From Stagnihabitans sp038231395 (lineage in GTDB: Bacteria > Pseudomonadota > Alphaproteobacteria > Rhodobacterales > Rhodobacteraceae), in contig JBBRLL010000001.1 of NCBI GenBank assembly GCA_038231395.1, positions 62,001 to 126,000 of the forward strand: a DNA stretch of 64,000 nt, in the 5' to 3' direction. This document shows positions 52,936-62,164 of this stretch, piece after piece. Below the pieces are notes generated by a model that was given only the letters and a program-made list of their open reading frames with translations, did not search any database and had not been told where the DNA came from. A program made the translations under genes and the position numbers. Position 1 is the stretch's first letter; the number at the start of each line of letters is the position of its first letter.

Positions 52936-53913
52936 ATGTCCGAGATGCCGCAATTGCCAGAGGGGCCCGAGCCGCTAAATCAGGCTGTCGCCGATGCGCC
53001 CAAGGGCAATTGGGTTGACCTTTACGCCCCCGCAGCCAGCCGCCCCTATCTGCGCCTTAGCCGGGCAGACCGGCCGATCGGCACCTGGCTTTTGCTGATC
53101 CCGTGCTTTTGGGGCATCGCTTTGGCCGCGTTGGAAAGCGGGTTCCGGCTGTGGGACATCTGGCTGGCCGTATCCTGCACCGTGGGGGCTTTCCTGATGC
53201 GGGGTGCAGGATGCACATGGAACGACATCACCGACCGCGAGATTGACGCGGCGGTGGCCCGCACCAGAAGCAGGCCGCTGCCGTCCGGAGCGGTCAGTGT
53301 GAAACGCGCGCTGCTCTGGATGATGGCGCAGGCGCTGGTCGCGGCTTGCGTTCTGTTCAGTTACAACGGATTGGCGGTGGGGTTGGGGATAGCGTCACTG
53401 GCGCTGGTGGCGATTTACCCCTTTGCCAAACGCTTCACCTGGTGGCCGCAGGTGTTTTTGGGCCTCGCGTTCAACTGGGGTGCCATTCTGGTTTTTGCGG
53501 CCCATCAAGGCACGGTGGATGCCGCCTCGGTGGCGCTGTATGCGGCGGGGATCTGCTGGACGCTGTATTACGACACGATCTACGCCCATCAGGACCGCGA
53601 GGATGACGCGCTGATCGGCGTGAAATCCACCGCCCGGCTGTTTGGGGCGCAAAGCCGGCTGTGGCTTTGGGGGTTTATCGCTACAACCATGGTCCTGCTG
53701 ACGCTCGCGGTGGGACTTGCCCTGCGCGAAAAGCCCGATATCCCGGCCTTGGGTCTGGCGCTTTTGGGGATCTGGGCCTTTGGCTTGCACATGTCCTTGC
53801 AAATGCGTCGGCTGAATCTGGACGACCCCGCCTCTTGCCTGCGGGTCTTTCGGGCCAACCGGGATGCGGGCCTGCTGGTTGCGCTGTTTCTTGCCGTGGC
53901 GGCGCTGGTCTGA
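52936..53913 (+). CDS. ubiA: 4-hydroxybenzoate polyprenyltransferase
   Basis: 325-residue membrane prenyltransferase of ubiquinone synthesis. NDITDREIDAAVARTRSRPLPSG is the first Asp motif; the second, YYDTIYAHQDREDD, is also present; about eight helices. A 40-residue N-terminal extension (MSEMPQLPEGPEP) is common in this group. It supplies the quinone pool used by the bc1 complex at the left of the window. Confidence 0.96.
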   Translation: MSEMPQLPEGPEPLNQAVADAPKGNWVDLYAPAASRPYLRLSRADRPIGTWLLLIPCFWGIALAALESGFRLWDIWLAVSCTVGAFLMRGAGCTWNDITDREIDAAVARTRSRPLPSGAVSVKRALLWMMAQALVAACVLFSYNGLAVGLGIASLALVAIYPFAKRFTWWPQVFLGLAFNWGAILVFAAHQGTVDAASVALYAAGICWTLYYDTIYAHQDREDDALIGVKSTARLFGAQSRLWLWGFIATTMVLLTLAVGLALREKPDIPALGLALLGIWAFGLHMSLQMRRLNLDDPASCLRVFRANRDAGLLVALFLAVAALV

Positions 53914-53970
53914 TTGTACGTCGGGGGCCAAGCGACTACTCATCTCCGACTGTCCGTAAGGAGCCTCCGT

Positions 53971-56061
53971 TTGGCCTATACCGCCACGCCCGCCCTGCCG
54001 CCAACCCGGCCCCGCCTGTCGGAGGGCGCTTTGGCAAGTTTGGCCTTTGGCGTGGCCGGGGTTCTGGCGTTGCTGTGCGGCTGGGGCTTGGCAACTTTGG
54101 TGGAAAGCCGGACGGCTGAGGTGATCCGCACCCGCATGCTGACCGAGGGCTATTCCTGGGCGCATGTCACGACGGATGGGCTGATCGTCGCGTTGTCGGG
54201 CACCGCCCCGACCGAGGCGCAACGCTTTGCCGCGATAAACCTCGCGGGGGGCGTGGTCGATACGGGCCGGATTCAGGACAATTTCGCGGTGCAGCCCGGC
54301 AAGGTTGTGGCCGCACCGCGCTTTTCCGTTGAAATCCTGCGCAATGATGACGGCGTGCAAGTCAGCGGCATGTTGCCAGCGGGTGAAGACAAGACCCGCC
54401 TGACCGACGCCGCCACCGCGCTGAAATCTGCCGCACGACCCATGATGATGCTGGAAACCGCTGCCTACCCCGCCCCAAACGGATGGGCGGATGCGGTGAC
54501 CTTCGGCGTAACCGCTTTGCAGCTGCTGCCCCGCTCCAAAATCTCGATCGCCGCAGAGGGGGTGACGATCACCGCCATCGCCGCCTCTGACGCCGAAAAG
54601 CGCCAGTTTGAGGCGGCTTTGGCCGAGGCGGCCCCAAGGACCCTGCAGGTCACCACGACCATCTCTGCCCCGCGCCCGGTGCTGACGCCCTTCACCCTGC
54701 GCTTCGTGATCGACGCCAAAGGCGCCCGCTTCAACGCTTGCTCTGCCGATACCGAGGCTGCGCGGGACACCATCCTTGCGGTGGCCAAAGCGGCTGGCGC
54801 GACAGCGCTTTCCTGCACCATCGGCATGGGCGTTCCCAGCCCCTCCTGGGCCGAGGCGACCTCTGTCTCCATCAAGGCTTTGGCCGCCATGGGCGCGGGC
54901 ACCGTCACCTTCTCTGACACCGACATCACCCTTCTGGCCGCCGACACCGTGACTCAGGCGGCCTTTGACCGCAGCATCGGAGAGTTGCGCGCGGCCCTGC
55001 CGGATGTCTTTTCGCTGGATGCCAAGATGCCGGAAAAAGTGCAGGTCGCGGCTGGTCCGGTGGAGTTTACCGCCATCCTTGACGCCAAGTCCCACCGGGC
55101 AGAGTTGCGCGGACGCCTGACCGATGACCGCATGCAATCCGCCGTCGCCAGCTTTGCCAAGGCGCAGTTTGGCGCCAAGCGGGTCTATGTGGCAACGATC
55201 CTTGACGCCACCCTGCCCGATGGCTGGACAGAGCGGGTTCTGGCCGGGTTGCAGGCGATGGCCAGCTTGCAAAGCGGCTCGGTTCTGGTGCGGGCCAACA
55301 CGGTGGAAGTGACGGGCGTTTCGGGTGACAAAACCGCGTCCGACACCATCTCGCAGCTTTTATCCAATCGGTTGGGGCAGGGCAAAACCTTCAAGGTTGA
55401 TGTCAGCTATGACAAGCTGCTGGATCCGACGGCGGGCCTGCCGTCGCCGCAAGAGTGTCTGGACCGCCTGCAAGCGGTTCAGGTCAAACAGAAAGTCACC
55501 TTCACCCCCGGATCGGCGGATATTGATGCGGGGTCAGGGGCGGTGATGGACGCTTTGGCTCTGGCCTTGAAGACCTGCGGCAAACTCAGGCTGGAAATCG
55601 GTGGCCACACCGATGCCCAAGGGTCCGCTCAGGGAAACCTGAAGCTCAGTCAGGCCCGGGCAGAGGCGGTTCTGGTGGCGCTGCAAGGGCGGCAGGTTGA
55701 CGTTTCTGCCATGCGTGCGGTGGGCTACGGCGAGGGCGTGCCAATTGCCGACAACGGCAGCGATGCGGGGCGTGAAACCAATCGGCGGATCGAGTTCTCC
55801 TTGATCGACGCCCCGACAGGCGTCGGGCAGGCCAAAGCGATTTCTGCCGTGGATAATCCTGCCGCACTTGCTGTAACACCACCGCCGCAAACTCCGGTTC
55901 AGCCGCTTGTCGCAGCCACCGCTTTGGATTTGACAACCGCCGCCCCTTCGGATCCGACCTTGGAAACCGCTGCGGATGGCACGCCTTTGGCACCCGAACA
56001 GCCGACCCAACGGCCCCCGCAACGTCCGACCAATGAAGCAAACCTGCGCCGCAGGCCTTGA
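53971..56061 (+). CDS. OmpA-family protein with BON-like repeats
   Basis: 696 residues. Start TTG at 53971 is set by AAGGAG seven bases upstream (MAYTATPALPPTRPRLS). One membrane helix at about 20-45, then a long periplasmic part with repeated beta-alpha units resembling BON domains (TTDGLIVALSGTAPT, FSVEILRNDDGVQVSGMLP, FTAILDAKSHRAELRGRL), an OmpA-like peptidoglycan-binding domain (about 510-620; GGHTDAQGSAQGNLKLSQAR, GRETNRRIEF) and a Pro-rich tail. Likely links inner membrane to the wall. The next gene starts 33 bases on. Confidence 0.88.
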   Translation: MAYTATPALPPTRPRLSEGALASLAFGVAGVLALLCGWGLATLVESRTAEVIRTRMLTEGYSWAHVTTDGLIVALSGTAPTEAQRFAAINLAGGVVDTGRIQDNFAVQPGKVVAAPRFSVEILRNDDGVQVSGMLPAGEDKTRLTDAATALKSAARPMMMLETAAYPAPNGWADAVTFGVTALQLLPRSKISIAAEGVTITAIAASDAEKRQFEAALAEAAPRTLQVTTTISAPRPVLTPFTLRFVIDAKGARFNACSADTEAARDTILAVAKAAGATALSCTIGMGVPSPSWAEATSVSIKALAAMGAGTVTFSDTDITLLAADTVTQAAFDRSIGELRAALPDVFSLDAKMPEKVQVAAGPVEFTAILDAKSHRAELRGRLTDDRMQSAVASFAKAQFGAKRVYVATILDATLPDGWTERVLAGLQAMASLQSGSVLVRANTVEVTGVSGDKTASDTISQLLSNRLGQGKTFKVDVSYDKLLDPTAGLPSPQECLDRLQAVQVKQKVTFTPGSADIDAGSGAVMDALALALKTCGKLRLEIGGHTDAQGSAQGNLKLSQARAEAVLVALQGRQVDVSAMRAVGYGEGVPIADNGSDAGRETNRRIEFSLIDAPTGVGQAKAISAVDNPAALAVTPPPQTPVQPLVAATALDLTTAAPSDPTLETAADGTPLAPEQPTQRPPQRPTNEANLRRRP

Positions 56062-56094
56062 CGGGCTACACCTGAACCAGCAGACAGGCTCTTT

Positions 56095-56424
56095 ATGAAC
56101 CGCACGCAACTGACCATCGCAACCGCCTTTATCCTGCTTCTGGCATTTTCCTTTGGCTGGTTCGCCTACTGGCTTTTGCACCGGTTTACCCGGGTGGCGG
56201 GCGGCGACGTGGCCGAGATGGACACTTTGGCCCAGGCCCTGCACGAGGCCGAAGATGCGCGCGATCAGGCCATCTTGTACCTTGAACAGCGCGAAGCCGA
56301 GTTGATGGGCCAGATGGCTCAGACCGACGCCGAATTGCGTGCCACGATTGAAGGTTTGATCGACTCCCGTGCCGAGGCCGCAGACATGCGCAGCTATATC
56401 GAACGGATGAGCGCCAAACCCTGA
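56095..56424 (+). CDS. Small membrane-anchored coiled-coil protein
   Basis: 109 residues: one helix (about 8-30) followed by a Glu/Ala/Gln-rich helix of about 60 residues (EAEDARDQAILYLEQREAEL) likely to form a coiled coil. It trails the OmpA-like gene by 33 bases and probably shares its transcript and envelope role. Conserved-looking but with no assigned function. Confidence 0.8.
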   Translation: MNRTQLTIATAFILLLAFSFGWFAYWLLHRFTRVAGGDVAEMDTLAQALHEAEDARDQAILYLEQREAELMGQMAQTDAELRATIEGLIDSRAEAADMRSYIERMSAKP

Positions 56425-56663
56425 ACCCCCTGACGCAAGCTGCACGCGTGGCTCAACGTGGCCCGTTCAGCGATTTTCCAGCAACGCTCCCTTCCATCAG
56501 ACGCTTTGATCAGCACCTTTTGGCGCTGATGAGCGGGGCCTGCACCCAACCATCATTGGCTTTTCCACACGACAAGCTGCGACGGGGTGGCAGCAATATC
56601 CGGCGCTTGATCGGCAAATCGGCACGGTCTAGGCTGCGCTACGTTTTAACCCTGGAGAGTCCA

Positions 56664-57239
56664 ATGACCTTGCGCCTTGCTTTGTGTTCCTGTGCCGTCC
56701 TGTCGCTGTTCGTCCCGGCCTTGCATGCCGATGAAGTCTCTGACGCGCTGAAGGCCGCGCTGGACGCCTATAACGCCGGGGATCTGGCCAAAACGTCCGA
56801 GCAGATGACGATGGCGGGTCAGGCGTTGAGTGTCGGGCAAAGCAAGATGCTGACCGACTTGCTGCCGCCGCCTCCCGATGGCTGGACGCGCGAGGATACC
56901 GCCGATTTCACCAAAAGCTTCGGGATCATGGGTGGCGGTGCCGGGGCGGAGGCGAATTACGCCTCGGCAGATGGCAGCACCTCGTTCAAGATGTCGTTCA
57001 TCGCCGACAACCCGATGGTCGGCACGATGGGGGCAATGCTGGGCAATGCGCAGATGATGGCGATGATGGGCAAAGTGGTGAAGGTGGGCGATCAGACGTT
57101 GCTAAGTCAGGACAACGCCATCTCTACCCTCGTTGCATCGCGTGTGCTGTTTCAGGCGCAGGGTGCTGCGGAAGATGTGATGCTGCCGCTGGTCAAGAAA
57201 ATCGACTTCGCCAAAGTGGGCGTTTTCGACAAGAAGTAA
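56664..57239 (+). CDS. Uncharacterised periplasmic protein
   Basis: 191 residues with signal peptide MTLRLALCSCAVLSLFVPALHA (cleavage expected near DEVSD). CTGGAGAG precedes ATG 56664. The mature part (LLPPPPDGWTREDTADF, then Met- and Gly-rich segments) is acidic and contains no membrane helix. No family recognised with confidence. About 240 bases upstream are gene-free and should hold its promoter. Confidence 0.72.
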   Translation: MTLRLALCSCAVLSLFVPALHADEVSDALKAALDAYNAGDLAKTSEQMTMAGQALSVGQSKMLTDLLPPPPDGWTREDTADFTKSFGIMGGGAGAEANYASADGSTSFKMSFIADNPMVGTMGAMLGNAQMMAMMGKVVKVGDQTLLSQDNAISTLVASRVLFQAQGAAEDVMLPLVKKIDFAKVGVFDKK

Positions 57240-57347
57240 GCGCCATGTTCGGCGGTGGGGAGGCTTTTACGCCCCCCGCTGCCCAAACGCCTACGGGGTC
57301 ACAACCACGCCCCGGTCGTATAGTTCCAAAAGCGCAAATCGGCAGCG

Positions 57348-58457
57348 TCAGTCGTCCTCGCCCAGTTTGGGCGCGGTGCGGCCAAGGTTAAGTTCGGCAC
57401 CGGAAAACGTCATCGGGCTGCGGACGCCGGGCACCCCGCCGGGCATGATCTTCATGCCACGGGCAATCACTTGCGGGTCGTCAAACACTTCCTTCAGGTC
57501 GTTGATCGGGCCCGCAGGCACACCCACACTTTCGCAGGCCGTCAGCAGTTCGGTCTTGCTCATTCTGCTCGTGGCCGCAGTGATCCGCGCCGTCAGATCA
57601 TCGCGGTTGGCGTTGCGGTCCGGATTGGTCAGAAAATCCGGGTGCTGACCCAGCTCCGGCAGACCGATCACGTCGCAGAAGCGCTGAAACTGGTGGTCAT
57701 TGCCGACAGCGATGATGATCCAGCCATCGGCGCAATCAAAGACGGCATAGGGGACCAGGTTGGGATGGGAATTGCCGATCTTGGTGGGCGCTTTACCGGT
57801 GACCAGATAGTTCATCGCCTGATTGGCCATGATCGAGGTCGCAACATCCAGAAGCGACATGTCGATGTGCTGGCCAAGCCCGGTCCGCCCGCGCTGCACC
57901 AGTGCCGCCAGAATGGCCGTGGCCGCATAGACGCCGGTAAAGATATCCGTGACCGCCACACCCGCGCGCTGTGGCTGGCCTTCGGGCGTGCCGGTAACGC
58001 TCATCAAACCCGACATGCCCTGAATGATCAGGTCATAACCGGCGCGGTGGGCATAGGGGCCGGTCTGACCGAAACCTGTGATGGAACAATAGATCAGTCG
58101 AGGGTTGATGGCTTTCAGGCCGTCGTAGTCCAGACCGTATTTTGCCAGCCCGCCGACCTTGAAATTCTCGATCAGCACATCGGCATCGGCGACCAGCGCT
58201 TTCACCAGCGCCTGACCCTCCGGCGTGCGAAAATCGGCGGTTTGAGAGGTTTTACCCCGATTGGCGCAGTAAAAGTAGGCAGCGGAGTGGTCGCCATCCC
58301 GGTCAATGAACGGAGGGCCCCAGCGGCGGGTGTCATCGCCCTCCGGTGCCTCAACCTTGATGACTTCGGCACCCAGATCAGCGAGGGTCTGGCCAGCCCA
58401 CGGGCCTGCCAACACCCGCGCCAGCTCAATCACTTTCACCCCCTCCAGGGGTGTCAT
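57348..58457 (-). CDS. CaiB/BaiF family CoA-transferase
   Basis: 369-residue class III CoA-transferase. VIELARVLAGPWAGQTLADLGAEVIKVE is the family opening; the catalytic Asp is in AGVAVTDIFTG. It moves CoA between acyl groups (for example formyl-, carnitinyl-, succinyl-type substrates); which one cannot be read. ATG overlaps the DsbA stop (ATGA) though the functions seem unrelated. Confidence 0.93.
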   Translation of the reverse strand: MTPLEGVKVIELARVLAGPWAGQTLADLGAEVIKVEAPEGDDTRRWGPPFIDRDGDHSAAYFYCANRGKTSQTADFRTPEGQALVKALVADADVLIENFKVGGLAKYGLDYDGLKAINPRLIYCSITGFGQTGPYAHRAGYDLIIQGMSGLMSVTGTPEGQPQRAGVAVTDIFTGVYAATAILAALVQRGRTGLGQHIDMSLLDVATSIMANQAMNYLVTGKAPTKIGNSHPNLVPYAVFDCADGWIIIAVGNDHQFQRFCDVIGLPELGQHPDFLTNPDRNANRDDLTARITAATSRMSKTELLTACESVGVPAGPINDLKEVFDDPQVIARGMKIMPGGVPGVRSPMTFSGAELNLGRTAPKLGEDD

Positions 58458-59098
58458 TTGGCCAGTTCGGCGTCGATGATCTTGGCCATGTCCTCGAAGG
58501 GCATGTTGGCGTATTTCGTGCCGTTGATGATGAACGACGGCGTGCCTTGAAAGGTGTCAGCGGGGAAGTCTTTGGCGATGTTGGCCTGATAGTGGGCCAC
58601 CAAAGCCTCGGCGTTCTTCTGGTCATGCAGGCAGGCGTCAACGGTCGCATCATCCATCCCGGCGGTGCGGGCGAATTTCTTCAGCGCATCGGTGGCAGCG
58701 GTCATGTCGGCAGCGGCGGCCCAATCGACCTGCTTGTTGTAAAGCATGTCGGTGATCCCGAAATAGCGCATCTCACCGCCGCATCGGGCGACCATGGCCC
58801 CCAGAAGGCCCATCTGGTCAAAGTAAACCTCGTGGTAATCCAGACGCAATTTGCCGGTGTCGATGTAGGCGGCTTTGATCTTGGGGAAAACCTCGGCATG
58901 GAAGTGCTGGCAATGCGGGCAGGTGAAGGACAGATATTCCACCATCTTGACCTTGGCCGCCATGTCGCCGATGCCGTAGTCCTGAATGGTGTCGGTTGTT
59001 ACAGCGGCGGGCGCCGTGGTGTCGGCCCATGCGCCGGTAGCGGCAAGGGTTGCGGCGCTGGCCGTTGCGGTCAGCAGGCTGCGGCGGTTGAGGATCAT
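58454..59098 (-). CDS. DsbA-family thioredoxin-like protein
   Basis: 214 residues with an export signal (MILNRRSLLTATASAATLAATGAWA; the RR makes Tat export possible) and active-site CPHC in YLSFTCPHCQHFH. The late cis-Pro region is GTPSFIINGT. A periplasmic disulfide oxidase or related enzyme. It overlaps dciA upstream and the CoA-transferase downstream by ATGA, in a three-gene unit. Confidence 0.94.
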   Translation of the reverse strand: MILNRRSLLTATASAATLAATGAWADTTAPAAVTTDTIQDYGIGDMAAKVKMVEYLSFTCPHCQHFHAEVFPKIKAAYIDTGKLRLDYHEVYFDQMGLLGAMVARCGGEMRYFGITDMLYNKQVDWAAAADMTAATDALKKFARTAGMDDATVDACLHDQKNAEALVAHYQANIAKDFPADTFQGTPSFIINGTKYANMPFEDMAKIIDAELAK

Positions 59099-59637
59099 CG
59101 GGACGGACCTTCCTTGAGTGTGCGGCGCGTTAAAATATTCTGCCCAAGTTGTTCAAGAGCGTTGCGCAGGGTGTCATCGTGAATCGGCTTGGCGAGGGTC
59201 GTTGCCCGTTGAACCACAGCGGGGTTTGGCAGGGTGATTTCGGCCGCGCCGGAAAACGGTGTCTGCCCCTCGGCAAAGCCGGTCGTGGCGGTTTGGGTCA
59301 GCGTGATGCGGGCGATGGCGGCATAGCCATACGCGGCGTTCACCCGGTCCACAAGCTTGGGCAGGTTCATCTGCATCATCGGTGCGTGAGAGCTTGCGAC
59401 GAGCAGGGTCAGCGTCGCGCCAAACCCCTCACGTCCGTAATGCACCTTCACCGGACGGGTGATCGCGGCGGTTTCGGCCCCGGCCACCTCGTCCCAATGG
59501 GTCAACAGGCGGGCTACAGCAAACCCGCGCTTTTCGCCCGCAGCCCGGATCCGCTGCGTCAAAAGCTGCGCAGCCGGTTCAAACCCGCGCATCCTGCGGG
59601 TTGGGGTGGATTGCATATCGGTCGGTTTCCGGGCCAT
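59095..59637 (-). CDS. dciA: DciA-like (DUF721) protein
   Basis: 180 residues. The GFEPAAQLLTQRIRAAGEKRGF opening and VARLLTHWDEVAGAETAAITRPVKVHYG block match DUF721/DciA proteins, which load the replicative helicase DnaB where DnaC is absent. AGGA precedes ATG 59637 (MARKPTDMQ). Divergent from mutY across 84 bases. Confidence 0.85.
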   Translation of the reverse strand: MARKPTDMQSTPTRRMRGFEPAAQLLTQRIRAAGEKRGFAVARLLTHWDEVAGAETAAITRPVKVHYGREGFGATLTLLVASSHAPMMQMNLPKLVDRVNAAYGYAAIARITLTQTATTGFAEGQTPFSGAAEITLPNPAVVQRATTLAKPIHDDTLRNALEQLGQNILTRRTLKEGPSR

Positions 59638-59721
59638 CTGGTCCTGCCTTGCACTTGGCGCTAACTTACCCGGTGGGGTGGGGTCTCTGCCAGATAATTG
59701 CGATGCAAGTGGGCATAAAGA

Positions 59722-60759
59722 TTGCGTGACAAGGTGGTGAGTGCGGCGACCCTTCTGGATTGGTATGACATCCATGGCCGTAATCTGCCTTGGCGGGTGA
59801 AAGCGGGCCGTGCCGATCCCTACCGGGTCTGGCTGTCCGAGGTCATGTTGCAACAGACCACCGTGGCGGCGGTGAAAGCCTATTACGCCCGCTTCACCCT
59901 GCTCTGGCCCACGGTGCAGGCCTTGGCTGCGGCGGAGGATTCGGCGGTGATGGCCGAATGGGCGGGTCTTGGCTACTATGCCCGAGCGCGCAACCTGCTG
60001 GCCTGTGCGCGGACGGTCGTTGCCCTGCATGGTGGCACCTTTCCCGCCGACCTTGCCACCCTGCGCACCTTGCCCGGCATTGGCCCCTATACCGCCGCCG
60101 CCGTCGCCGCCATCGCGTTTGACCGCGCCGAAGTGGTGGTGGATGGCAATGTGGAGCGGGTGATGGCGCGCGTCTTCGCGATAGAAACGCCGCTGCCAGA
60201 GAGCAAACCCGAACTTACAGCCGCCGCCGCCCGGATGACGCCGCCCCTGCGCGCCGGAGATTACGCGCAAGCCGTGATGGACCTTGGCGCGACGATCTGC
60301 ACGCCAAGATCACCGGCCTGCGGGATCTGCCCGTGGCGGACGGGCTGTCAGGCCTGCGCCAAAGGCATCGCCGCCGACCTGCCCCGCAAGCGTGCCAAGC
60401 CCGAAAAACCCACCCGACAGGGAATTGTCTGGATCGGCCAGCGCCCGGATGGCGCGATTTTGCTGGAGCGTCGCGCCCCGCGTGGCCTGTTGGGCGGCAC
60501 GCTTGGCTTTCCCGGCACCGGTTGGGACGGCTCCTCGCTTGCCGCTCCCGTCCCGGCGGATTGGCAAGACGTTGGCATAGTCCGCCACACCTTCACCCAT
60601 TTTCATCTGAACCTGAGCGTTCTGACCGCCACCTTGCCGCAATCCTCTGCCCCCCTGCGTGGAGAATTCCTTGGCCCGAACGCATTTTCGCCGCAAGACC
60701 TGCCTACCCTGATGCGCAAAGCGCACGACGCGGCCCTTGGGCGTCAATCAGGCATTTGA
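59722..60759 (+). CDS. mutY: Adenine DNA glycosylase
   Basis: 345 residues. Helix-hairpin-helix LPGIGPYTAAAVAAIAF with the catalytic Asp in VVDGNVERV, four cysteines of the iron-sulfur cluster (CTPRSPACGICPWRTGC), and a C-terminal NUDIX-like domain that recognises 8-oxoguanine. Start taken as TTG 59722; GTG at 59734 is an alternative. Removes A opposite 8-oxoG. Confidence 0.95.
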   Translation: MRDKVVSAATLLDWYDIHGRNLPWRVKAGRADPYRVWLSEVMLQQTTVAAVKAYYARFTLLWPTVQALAAAEDSAVMAEWAGLGYYARARNLLACARTVVALHGGTFPADLATLRTLPGIGPYTAAAVAAIAFDRAEVVVDGNVERVMARVFAIETPLPESKPELTAAAARMTPPLRAGDYAQAVMDLGATICTPRSPACGICPWRTGCQACAKGIAADLPRKRAKPEKPTRQGIVWIGQRPDGAILLERRAPRGLLGGTLGFPGTGWDGSSLAAPVPADWQDVGIVRHTFTHFHLNLSVLTATLPQSSAPLRGEFLGPNAFSPQDLPTLMRKAHDAALGRQSGI

Positions 60760-60802
60760 GCTCGGCATCGCAAGCCGCTAAACTGCCGTAAAAGAGGTTG
60801 CC

Positions 60803-61951
60803 ATGGCGCTGATCCCTGCCACCCAAGTCCGCCTGCTGGAAAGCGCTTTGCCGTTCTGGCTGTCGCTTGGCACCATCCCGGTGGCCATGATCGGTGTCGC
60901 CCATGGCCGCTGGTCCGTTTGCCTGATGCCGCTCTATACGTGGGGGCTTTACGCCGTTCTGGACGCCTTGCTGGGCCAAAGCGAAGACAGCGCAGATCCC
61001 GAAACCCCCGAGGATGACCTGTTCTGGTACAAGCTGATCACGCTCGTCTGGTTCCCGGTGCAATTCCTGATCCTGTGCGGGATGCTGTGGTACGTCCCTC
61101 AGGCGGGCAACCTCAACTGGGCCGAGAAGCTGGCGCTGTTCTTCGGCCAGGGGGTGATGAGCGGCACCATCGGCATCGTCTACGCCCATGAACTGATGCA
61201 CCAGTCTGACCGACTTGAACGCTGGCTGGCCGACCTGTTGCTGGCCTCGGTGCTGTACGGCCACTTCCGCTCAGAACATCTGCGCGTCCATCACACCTAT
61301 GTCGGCACCCCGCGCGATTCGGTGACGGCACGCTATGGCGAGGGGTTTCATTCCTACTTCCTGCGCGTGTTGCGGACGTGCCCGACTTCTGCGTGGAAAG
61401 CCGAGGCAGCGCTGCTGTCCCGCAAAGACAAGAGCCCGTTTTCCGCCAACAACCCCTTCCTGCGTTACGCCCTCCTGCAAGGTGCCATGCTATTGTTGGC
61501 CTGCTGGCTGGGCGGCTGGCAGGGGCTTGGGTTGTTCCTGTTTCAGGCGTTCATTGCGATCTGGCAACTGGAGCTGGTGAACTACGTCGAGCACTACGGC
61601 CTGACCCGCCGCCATCTGGGAGATGGCAAATACGAACACGTTCTGCCCCGTCACTCGTGGAACGCCAGCCACAAAGCCTCGAATTGGCTGCTGATCAACC
61701 TGCAACGCCATTCCGACCATCACTATAAACCCGACCGCCGCTTTCCGCTGTTGCAAAACTATGCCGAGGCCGAGGCTCCTCAACTGCCCTACGGCTACCC
61801 GGTGATGACCACGATGGCGCTGATACCCTCTGTCTGGCGTCGGGTGATGAACCGCCGGGTGCGCGCGTGGCGCAAGCAGTTCTACCCCGATATTGCCGAT
61901 TGGACCGATTACAACCAAGGCACCACGCCCCAACCCAAAGGCGCGCCCTAA
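60803..61951 (+). CDS. alkB: Alkane 1-monooxygenase (AlkB family)
   Basis: 382-residue membrane di-iron hydroxylase. His boxes HELMHQ (about 129-134), EHLRVHH (about 158-164) and LQRHSDHHYK (about 302-311) are intact, plus NYVEHYG. About six hydrophobic helices. It would oxidise medium-chain alkanes or related fatty compounds; no rubredoxin gene is adjacent, so electron donors are coded elsewhere. Start ATG 60803, preceded by AAGAGG. Confidence 0.93.
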   Translation: MALIPATQVRLLESALPFWLSLGTIPVAMIGVAHGRWSVCLMPLYTWGLYAVLDALLGQSEDSADPETPEDDLFWYKLITLVWFPVQFLILCGMLWYVPQAGNLNWAEKLALFFGQGVMSGTIGIVYAHELMHQSDRLERWLADLLLASVLYGHFRSEHLRVHHTYVGTPRDSVTARYGEGFHSYFLRVLRTCPTSAWKAEAALLSRKDKSPFSANNPFLRYALLQGAMLLLACWLGGWQGLGLFLFQAFIAIWQLELVNYVEHYGLTRRHLGDGKYEHVLPRHSWNASHKASNWLLINLQRHSDHHYKPDRRFPLLQNYAEAEAPQLPYGYPVMTTMALIPSVWRRVMNRRVRAWRKQFYPDIADWTDYNQGTTPQPKGAP

Positions 61952-62080
61952 TAAAAACCCTCCGACGGGGATATTTGGGCCAAAGTGATTTGGGGATGCG
62001 AGGGGATGATCCCTGCATGACGAAAAAGCCCCGCCAGCACGTGGCATGGCGGGGCAGTGGCCCTGCGGATGGTCCACAGA

Positions 62081-62108
62081 GCAGGCGTTCGGAGGCAGGC
62101 GTTCGGAA
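62081..62108. repeat. 14-bp tandem duplication between alkB and ccrM
   Basis: GCAGGCGTTCGGAG (62081-62094) and GCAGGCGTTCGGAA (62095-62108) are adjacent copies differing in the last base, in the 213-base gap between the convergent alkB and ccrM genes. No coding sense was found in this gap. Confidence 0.75.
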
Positions 62109-62133
62109 GCAATCATACGAATCGGGGGAAAAG

Positions 62134-62155
62134 GTAGGATGGGCCGTCGGCCCAT
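62134..62155. repeat. Second GTAGGATGGGC palindromic element
   Basis: GTAGGATGGGCCGTCGGCCC followed by AT: stem ATGGGCC-GTC-GGCCCAT at 62139-62155 preceded by GTAGG. It shares the GTAGGATGGGC...GCCCAT plan of the inverted repeat at 2565-2639 but has a different loop. It lies 10 bases beyond the ccrM stop and may also end that transcript. Confidence 0.75.
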
Positions 62156-62164
62156 GCTCCGGTC

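Noticed and set aside
53395..55272. Long open frame of about 625 codons antisense to ubiA and the OmpA/BON gene
   Set aside because: It crosses two real, well-recognised genes and has the skewed composition of a shadow frame.
57240..57300. Imperfect GGCGGTGGGGAGGC/GCCCCCCGCTGCC stem after the periplasmic protein as a terminator
   Set aside because: Several mismatches and no T run; not strong enough to list.
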